From: Bordetella parapertussis
Lineage (GTDB): Bacteria > Pseudomonadota > Gammaproteobacteria > Burkholderiales > Burkholderiaceae_C
Length of the DNA stretch: 19,068 nucleotides
Assembly (NCBI GenBank): GCA_945907335.1
Contig: CAMDSU010000012.1
Coordinates: 1-19,068 of the forward strand
Direction of reading: 5' to 3'
A program made the position numbers and the translations under genes. Below, piece by piece: positions 14,527-19,068 of this stretch. Below the pieces are notes generated by a model. That model was not told where the DNA came from. It worked only from the letters and a program-made list of their open reading frames with translations, and did no database searches. Within the stretch, counting starts at the first letter, position 1. Every line of letters starts with the position of its first letter.

Positions 14527-15485
14527 GACAAAAGTTTCACCCAAGACTGCGGGCGAATTTTTTGCAAGAACTGTTGCCACAGGGATGGGCTGTTGGCTGT
14601 GACTGTCAGGCAGCGATCCGTCCCGCACAACACCAGGCTGTCGCCTTGTTGTAAAGCCGGTGCCATCAGGGCGTGCGCCAGTTCTTCCCAAGCTGCGGCC
14701 CATGCCGCCGGATGCTGTTGCAGGAAAGTCTCGCGCAGTGTGTTGTGCACTTGCACCCCGGTATGCGTCTGCGCTGGCAATGCCCCGCAACCGCTGACCC
14801 AAAACGAGTTGATGGCAGGCCAACGGTCGGCGTTGAGGGCGTGTGTGTAGAGAAGCATTTGCATTTCATTTTGCAAACGACGCAGCAAGCGCTGCGCCGC
14901 GGTTTGTTCAGACAACTGCTCGATATCGTGCAGCGCATGCATGTCTTGCAGACAGGCGCGTTCCAATGACACACACGGCAAGGCTTGAAACACCCGTGCA
15001 TGCGCCAAAAAACGACCCGGTGACAACGGGCAGAGATGGATGCCGTCTTCCAGAAAAAATGCTTGCATGGCGTGCATGAACGCCAGAGAGTCTTCGTTAC
15101 TCAAGTCTTGCGGTTGGTTGATGCGCACACGGCCTTGGTTGAACTCGCAATGGACCAAATCAATGAATGCCCAACCGTGGTCTGCGTCGCAAGTCAAGCC
15201 AGATTGCGCGGCTTGCCAAGCAGCCAGGGGCAATTGGTCTGGGCTCACTTGCCAACCCAAGGCTTGTGCCAGCGCCCATTCGTGGGCACAGCACGGGCTG
15301 TTCGCTGGCATGGTCATGGCATGTTGAACCGTCGCGCGGCCGAGGGTTTGCAACGACGGCTGCAGCGGCAATGCCTGTAGCGCATGTGCCCAAGGGTTTG
15401 CAGTTGCTAAGGCATCGTTTGCCGATGATGTCGGCCATAAGGCATAAGCCACCACATGGACGGTTGCGGAATCGCTGGTTGTCAT
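14523..15485 (-). CDS. RpfE-like conserved protein (annotated phosphoglycerate mutase-like in relatives)
   Basis: A soluble 320-residue protein starting MTTSDSATVHVVAYALW at 15485. Recognisable blocks are a paired HEWALAQALGW, then HGWAFIDLVHCEFNQGRVRI, an acidic LSNEDSLAFMHAMQAFFLED and GIHL. They are followed by LQNEMQMLLYTH (204-215) and the strongly conserved INSFWVSGCG (225-234). To my knowledge these mark the family called RpfE in Xanthomonas, where the gene also adjoins recJ; relatives in Burkholderiales are often labelled phosphoglycerate mutase. I see no mutase active-site pattern, and the biochemical role is unknown. Its stop overlaps the recJ start (ATGA), which points to coupled expression and perhaps a DNA-repair-linked role (inference). 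It is divergent from lolC with a 36-base gap. The frame runs open to 15695, but the extension lies in lolC. Confidence 0.65.
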   Translation of the reverse strand: MTTSDSATVHVVAYALWPTSSANDALATANPWAHALQALPLQPSLQTLGRATVQHAMTMPANSPCCAHEWALAQALGWQVSPDQLPLAAWQAAQSGLTCDADHGWAFIDLVHCEFNQGRVRINQPQDLSNEDSLAFMHAMQAFFLEDGIHLCPLSPGRFLAHARVFQALPCVSLERACLQDMHALHDIEQLSEQTAAQRLLRRLQNEMQMLLYTHALNADRWPAINSFWVSGCGALPAQTHTGVQVHNTLRETFLQQHPAAWAAAWEELAHALMAPALQQGDSLVLCGTDRCLTVTANSPSLWQQFLQKIRPQSWVKLLS

Positions 15486-15491
15486 ACAAGG

Positions 15492-15514
15492 GATTGTGCC
15501 GCGGTGCCACAATC
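15492..15514. promoter_or_regulatory. dyad in the divergent gap between the RpfE-like gene and lolC
   Basis: GATTGTG (15492-15498) and CACAATC (15508-15514) form a perfect 7-bp inverted repeat separated by nine bases. The dyad fills most of the 36-bp gap between two divergent start codons (15485 minus, 15522 plus). It could be an operator seen by a dimeric regulator or an RNA hairpin at the lolC 5' end. Promoter boxes are not apparent, and any promoters would have to overlap the neighbouring coding regions. Confidence 0.3.
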
Positions 15515-15521
15515 GCCACCA

Positions 15522-16787
15522 ATGACTCCTATCCAATGGCCTTATGAATGGTTGATCGGCTGGCGCTACACCCGTGCCGGACGTGCCGCTCGCCGCAACC
15601 GCTTTATCTCTTTTATTTCGTCCGTCTCCATGCTCGGCATTGCACTTGGCGTGGCTGCGCTCATCATTGTGTTGAGCGTCATGAACGGTTTTCAAAAAGA
15701 AGTGCGCGACCGCATGTTGGGCGTGTTGTCACACATAGAAGTGCTGGCCTACACCAGCGCTTCGCTGATGGACGTTCCGGCTTTTGAGCAGCCGTTGGCG
15801 CAGCACCCGCAGGTATTGGCGTATGCACCTTTTGTGTTGTCGCAAGTGCTGATGGCGCAAGGTGAAGACATGCGCGGCGCCATGGTGCGTGGTATCGATC
15901 CAGCGCAAGAAACCGCGGTCACGGATGCAGTGGCGCAAGTCAGGCCCAGCATATTGGCGCAGTTGCAACCCGATGCGTTTGCGGTGGTGTTGGGCGCTGA
16001 GTTGGCCCGCCAGCTTGGGGTCAAGCCCGGCGAACAAGTGACTTTGATCGCGCCCGGGGGACAGGTCACGCCGCTGGGCGTGGTGCCGCGTTTGAAGCAG
16101 TTGCGTGTGGTCGGGGTGATTGATACCGGCCATTTTGAATACGACGCCAGCTTGGCTTTGATGCACATCAGCGATGCGCAACGCATATTCCGGCTCGAGG
16201 GCCCCACCGGTTTGCGGGTCAAACTCAAAGATCCGCAGTTGGCTCGCGAAGTGGCGGCAGAACTGGCACCGGTGCTGGGTGTGGATGTGATGGTGCGTGA
16301 CTGGACCCGCGCCAACCGAACTTGGTTCGCCGCGGTGCAAATTGAAAAACGCATGATGTTCATCATCCTCACCCTGATTGTTGCGGTCGCTGCGTTCAAT
16401 CTGGTCAGCACTTTGGTGATGACGGTCACTGACAAGCGCGCCGACATTGCTATCTTGCGAACCTTGGGGGCCAGCCCTGCGAGCATCATGGCCATCTTTG
16501 TGGTGCAAGGCGCTTTGGTGGGCGTGATTGGTACCTTGTCCGGTTTGTTGCTGGGCCTGTTGGTGGCGTTCAATATTGGCACTATCGTGCCTGCAATCGA
16601 GCAAGCCTTGGGAGCGAGCTTTTTGCCCCGTGACATTTACCTGATCAGCCGAATGCCTAGCGACCCGCAGTGGGCCGACATTGGACCGGTGGTCATCATT
16701 GCCTTGGTGTTGGCATTGGCCGCGACGCTTTACCCGAGCTGGCGAGCCAGTCGCATTGACCCGGCGGAGGCACTGCGCTATGAATGA
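15522..16787 (+). CDS. lolC: lipoprotein-releasing system permease LolC/LolE
   Basis: Inner-membrane permease of the LolCDE ABC machinery that extracts outer-membrane lipoproteins and hands them to LolA. It has 421 residues. The N-terminal block [20 protein letters not shown] (11-29 and on) leads into the first helix (about 29-53), followed by [20 protein letters not shown] at its periplasmic side; this is diagnostic. A large periplasmic domain follows, then three C-terminal helices near 279-303, 325-350 and 385-405. It ends with the usual [17 protein letters not shown]. LolC and LolE cannot be separated by eye; no second permease gene lies nearby, so it may form a homodimer (LolF-like use). 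The start at 15522 matches family N-termini; the frame extends to 15456 but overlaps the divergent gene. Confidence 0.95.
   Translation: MTPIQWPYEWLIGWRYTRAGRAARRNRFISFISSVSMLGIALGVAALIIVLSVMNGFQKEVRDRMLGVLSHIEVLAYTSASLMDVPAFEQPLAQHPQVLAYAPFVLSQVLMAQGEDMRGAMVRGIDPAQETAVTDAVAQVRPSILAQLQPDAFAVVLGAELARQLGVKPGEQVTLIAPGGQVTPLGVVPRLKQLRVVGVIDTGHFEYDASLALMHISDAQRIFRLEGPTGLRVKLKDPQLAREVAAELAPVLGVDVMVRDWTRANRTWFAAVQIEKRMMFIILTLIVAVAAFNLVSTLVMTVTDKRADIAILRTLGASPASIMAIFVVQGALVGVIGTLSGLLLGLLVAFNIGTIVPAIEQALGASFLPRDIYLISRMPSDPQWADIGPVVIIALVLALAATLYPSWRASRIDPAEALRYE
16766..16770 (+). promoter_or_regulatory. ribosome binding site of lolD inside the end of lolC
   Basis: GGAGG lies nine bases before the ATG at 16780, the in-frame lolD start. 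It selects this start over a second ATG at 16784, which is out of the LolD frame, and over the upstream extension of the frame inside lolC. Confidence 0.55.
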
Positions 16788-17457
16788 ACCGGTGTTATCA
16801 GCGGAATGCTTAGGTCGCCGTTTTCATGAAGGCGATATTGATGTCACGGTGTTGCAAGGTGTGGATTTCCAACTCCATGCGGGTGAAACACTCGCGGTGG
16901 TCGGCGCTTCCGGGTCTGGCAAAAGTACCTTGTTGCATTTGCTGGGTGGCTTGGACACACCGACCACAGGCAGTGTGCAGTTGCGCGGCCAGGCGTTGCG
17001 CGGCCTGGATGCCACTGCCTTGGGGCGCTTGCGCAACCAGCATTTGGGCTTCATTTACCAGTTCCACCATTTGCTGCCGGAGTTCAATGCTTTAGACAAC
17101 GTGGCCATGCCGTTATGGATTCGGCGCATGCCCCGCGCACAGGCAGCACAGCAGGCGCAGGCCATGCTGCATGCAGTGGGTTTGTCAGACCGTATCAAAC
17201 ACACGCCTTCCGAATTGTCTGGTGGAGAGCGCCAACGGGTAGCGATAGCCCGGGCGCTGGTGACCCGCCCCGCTTGTGTGTTGGCCGATGAGCCCACCGG
17301 CAACCTAGACCGCAGCACGGCAGACAAAGTGTTTGCGTTGATGCTGCAATTGGCAAAGCAGCAAGGCACTGCATTTGTGTTGGTCACGCATGACGAAGCA
17401 TTGGCGGCGCGTTGTGACCGGCAATTGCGGTTGGTGTCAGGCCGCTTGCAGCTTTGA
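16780..17457 (+). CDS. lolD: lipoprotein-releasing system ATP-binding protein LolD
   Basis: ATPase subunit of LolCDE on the cytoplasmic face of the inner membrane; its ATP hydrolysis drives lipoprotein release. It has 225 residues. Walker A is GASGSGKST (42-50), the Q-loop is [20 protein letters not shown] (92-111, matching the LolD/MacB group), the signature is [15 protein letters not shown] (146-160) and Walker B is [11 protein letters not shown] (167-177). [12 protein letters not shown]-loop lies near the end. It starts [15 protein letters not shown] at 16780 and overlaps the lolC end by eight bases, so the two subunits are translationally coupled. Confidence 0.97.
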   Translation: MNEPVLSAECLGRRFHEGDIDVTVLQGVDFQLHAGETLAVVGASGSGKSTLLHLLGGLDTPTTGSVQLRGQALRGLDATALGRLRNQHLGFIYQFHHLLPEFNALDNVAMPLWIRRMPRAQAAQQAQAMLHAVGLSDRIKHTPSELSGGERQRVAIARALVTRPACVLADEPTGNLDRSTADKVFALMLQLAKQQGTAFVLVTHDEALAARCDRQLRLVSGRLQL

Positions 17458-17490
17458 ATACGTGTTCAGTCTTTGCCGTGTTGGGGTGAA

Positions 17491-17518
17491 TTGAAACGAA
17501 TATTCCCGTGGCTAACTT
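17491..17518 (+). promoter_or_regulatory. candidate sigma-70 promoter for tatD
   Basis: TTGAAA (17491-17496) and TAACTT (17513-17518) are spaced by 16 bases in the 128-bp gap between lolD and tatD. The -35 matches consensus at five of six positions. The -10 matches at only three, including the important first two and last. Transcription would begin roughly 60 bases before the tatD ATG. A readthrough transcript from lolCD is an alternative. Confidence 0.25.
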
Positions 17519-17585
17519 TCTTACTTAAAGTGCAGTGTGCGGCAAGCCATGTCAGTGCCCCGTCGGTATTGGCCACAATGCAGGG

Positions 17586-18413
17586 ATGGGTTGGATAGAC
17601 AGTCATTGCCATTTAGACGCAAACGAGTTTGCCGCAGACCGCGACGCGGTGCGTGCATCAGCGCGTTCTGCGGGTGTGGACTTGTGCGTGATTCCGTCGG
17701 TAGAGCTCAGCAACTTTGACACCGTGCGAATGCTGGCGCATCAACACGGCGATGTGTACGCGCTGGGCATTCATCCGATGTACACGCCTCAAGCAGCAGA
17801 AGCCGACTTGCAAACGCTTGAGGCGCAATTGCTTCAGCATCGCAGCGACCCGCGCTTGGTGGCGGTGGGTGAAATCGGCTTAGATGGTTTTGTGCCGGGC
17901 TTGGACATGGCGCGTCAACAACTGTTTTACAAAGCCCAACTGAGATTGGCGCAACAACACGACTTGCCCGTCATCTTGCATGTGCGGCGCAGTGCGGATT
18001 TGCTGTTGCAAGGCTTGCGGCAAACGCCTGTCATGGGCGGCATCGCGCATGCGTTCAATGGCAGTTTGCAACAGGCGAAAATGTTCATAGACATGGGTTT
18101 CAAACTCGGTTTTGGCGGCGCGTTGACTTACGAGCGTGCCTTGCAATTGCGCCGCTTGGCGACCGAGTTGCCGCTGAGCGCATTGGTCTTGGAAACCGAT
18201 TCGCCTGACATACCGCCGCATTGGTTGTATGTGACCGCCGAGCAGCGCGAGGCGGGTGTGGCGCAAGGGCGAAATACACCGGCGCAGGTGCCGCGCATCG
18301 CGCAGGTGCTGGCGGATTTGCGTGGTGTGTCGGTGGAGGAAGTGCGGGAGGTGACGACGCAGAATGCGAAACAGGTGTTGGGTTTATCAACAATAGCGAC
18401 AATCCCCCCATGA
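17586..18413 (+). CDS. tatD: TatD-family metal-dependent hydrolase (DNase)
   Basis: An amidohydrolase-fold metal-dependent enzyme; family members are Mg-dependent 3'-5' exodeoxyribonucleases or D-aminoacyl-tRNA deacylases. The best match by eye is the TatD/YcfH type. It has 275 residues. Metal-site motifs are IDSHCHLD (His7, His9), VAVGEIGLDG (Glu96), VILHVRRSAD, GIAHAFNGSLQ and LVLETDSPDIPPHW (Glu203, Asp205), all in the normal order and unbroken. The start at the ATG at 17586 (MGWIDSHCHLD) is chosen because the metal motif sits at the extreme N-terminus in this family. It has only AGGG immediately upstream, too close for an ideal ribosome site. The frame is open to 17535. The stop overlaps the next gene by ATGA. 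Confidence 0.9.
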   Translation: MGWIDSHCHLDANEFAADRDAVRASARSAGVDLCVIPSVELSNFDTVRMLAHQHGDVYALGIHPMYTPQAAEADLQTLEAQLLQHRSDPRLVAVGEIGLDGFVPGLDMARQQLFYKAQLRLAQQHDLPVILHVRRSADLLLQGLRQTPVMGGIAHAFNGSLQQAKMFIDMGFKLGFGGALTYERALQLRRLATELPLSALVLETDSPDIPPHWLYVTAEQREAGVAQGRNTPAQVPRIAQVLADLRGVSVEEVREVTTQNAKQVLGLSTIATIPP

Positions 18414-19068
18414 CAGCCACTCCCCCCAAACTTCCGCAAGTGAATATGTCCGAGCACGGTAAGGTGCGCTATTTGCATTTAGGCACGGCTTGGGTGCAAG
18501 GGTCGATGTGGGTGAAAAAGCCTAACGACATCGAATTGGAATATGTGCAACGCATGCAAGCTTGGCTGCTGTTTCACGAGGCAGATGATGTGGGTGATTT
18601 ACACGCCATGCAATTGGGTTTGGGCGCAGCGACATTGACCAAACATTGCTACCGCGTGCTGGATATGCGCACCACCGCCATCGAGCTCAACCCGCAAGTG
18701 GTGGCCGCTTGCCGCACTTGGTTTGAGTTACCGCCGGATGACGAGCGTTTAAACGTCGTGCTGGGGGACGCCGCCGAGGTCGCTGCACACACACATTGGC
18801 AAGGGCAGGTGGATGTGTTGCATGTCGATTTGTATGACGACGAAGCTGCTGCGCCTGTCTTGGACGACCCGGCGTTTTACAGCCATTGCAAAAAACTGCT
18901 GACTCAACGGGGGTGTATGGTGGTGAATTTGTTTGGTCGTTCTTCCAGTTTTGACCGGTCGGTGGCGCATATCAGCGAGTCGTTCGGGGCGGATGCCATG
19001 TGGGCATTCAATCCGACCCGCGAAGGCAACACGGTGGTGCTGGCACTTCGCACGGCGCAACACCCCGC
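18410..19068 (+). CDS. spermidine synthase-like methyltransferase-fold protein (partial)
   Basis: The first 219 residues are in the window; the end lies beyond it. The start overlaps the tatD stop (ATGA). The sequence has an N-terminal beta region (KVRYLHLGTAWVQGSMWVKK), then a Rossmann fold: the glycine loop LGLGAATLT (from 69), the ribose-binding glutamate Glu92 in AIELNPQVVAACRTWF, LNVVLGDAAEVA, then DVLHVDLYDDE with Asp140. KKLLTQRGCMVVNLFG follows as the fifth strand. This layout is that of the spermine/spermidine synthase family, and related genes are often annotated spermidine synthase. The canonical polyamine-site pattern (catalytic DxxDPxGP-like stretch) is altered to DLYDDEAAAP, so the substrate is uncertain; it may use S-adenosylmethionine rather than decarboxylated SAM. 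Confidence 0.78.
   Translation, partial: MTATPPKLPQVNMSEHGKVRYLHLGTAWVQGSMWVKKPNDIELEYVQRMQAWLLFHEADDVGDLHAMQLGLGAATLTKHCYRVLDMRTTAIELNPQVVAACRTWFELPPDDERLNVVLGDAAEVAAHTHWQGQVDVLHVDLYDDEAAAPVLDDPAFYSHCKKLLTQRGCMVVNLFGRSSSFDRSVAHISESFGADAMWAFNPTREGNTVVLALRTAQHP

Noticed and set aside
14527..14823. Extended N-terminus of the recJ frame
   Set aside because: The extension lies inside the upstream gene, has no resemblance to RecJ, and the ATGA overlap gives a natural start at 14526.
15749..16636. Long open frames on the minus strand opposite lolC (about 290 residues each)
   Set aside because: They lie fully antisense to a securely identified gene, their composition is low-complexity and rich in basic, threonine and histidine residues, and no family motif is visible. 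They are shadows caused by codon bias.
17455..17468. Imperfect palindrome TGAATACGTGTTCA at the lolD stop codon
   Set aside because: One mismatched pair in 14 bases, overlaps the coding end, and has no T-tract or repeated copies seen; likely chance.
1..19068. Search for mobile elements, phage genes, CRISPR arrays, tRNA or rRNA genes, toxin-antitoxin pairs or an accessory island
   Set aside because: All space is filled by conserved housekeeping-type genes with similar codon use. I saw no repeat array, transposase, integrase, attachment-site duplication or RNA gene signature by eye, though I could not run dedicated tools.

Overview
The window reads as ordinary chromosomal DNA of a betaproteobacterium, most likely order Burkholderiales (Comamonadaceae-like). 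The reasons are a complete System I cytochrome c maturation operon with separate ccmH and ccmI genes, an RpfE-like gene next to recJ, an rnm-yciO pair, and leucine codon use dominated by TTG/CTG. Coding density is very high. I see no tRNA, rRNA, insertion sequence, phage gene, CRISPR array or other mobile feature. The genus-level placement is inference from gene content and was not tested by a search.

Left edge (1-760, minus strand): the N-terminal part of an MsbA/MdlB-type ABC half-transporter runs off the window, preceded by a small one-helix membrane protein. Next (793-8668, plus strand) comes a ten-gene run: a FemAB/GNAT-type acyltransferase overlapping ccmA by ATGA, then ccmB, ccmC, ccmD (56 aa), ccmE, ccmF, ccmG, ccmH and ccmI. 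CcmAB energise release of holo-CcmE. CcmC loads heme on CcmE His123. CcmF/H/I carry out heme ligation, and CcmG/H keep apocytochrome CXXCH thiols reduced. All the key heme-binding histidines and redox cysteines are present.

Centre (8688-15485, minus strand): a seven-gene directon read from right to left. It holds an RpfE-like uncharacterised protein, recJ (5'-3' ssDNA exonuclease), rnm (PHP-domain RNase AM), yciO, an M50/S2P-like membrane metalloprotease, trpS and a NarL/LuxR-type response regulator. Several genes overlap by ATGA. Two places look like possible internal control points: an intrinsic-terminator-like hairpin that abuts the yciO start codon, and the 115-bp AT-rich gap before the protease gene. 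TrpRS carries a four-cysteine pattern resembling the [4Fe-4S] motif known from Thermotoga TrpRS.

Right part (15522-19068, plus strand): lolC and lolD (lipoprotein release from the inner membrane), then tatD (metal-dependent DNase family), which overlaps a spermidine-synthase-fold protein cut by the window end. The 36-bp divergent gap between the RpfE-like gene and lolC contains a dyad.

I found no convincing undescribed system. The best leads are the yciO-proximal hairpin, the cysteine motif in TrpRS, the uncharacterised RpfE-like protein coupled to recJ, and the acyltransferase gene coupled to the cytochrome c operon.
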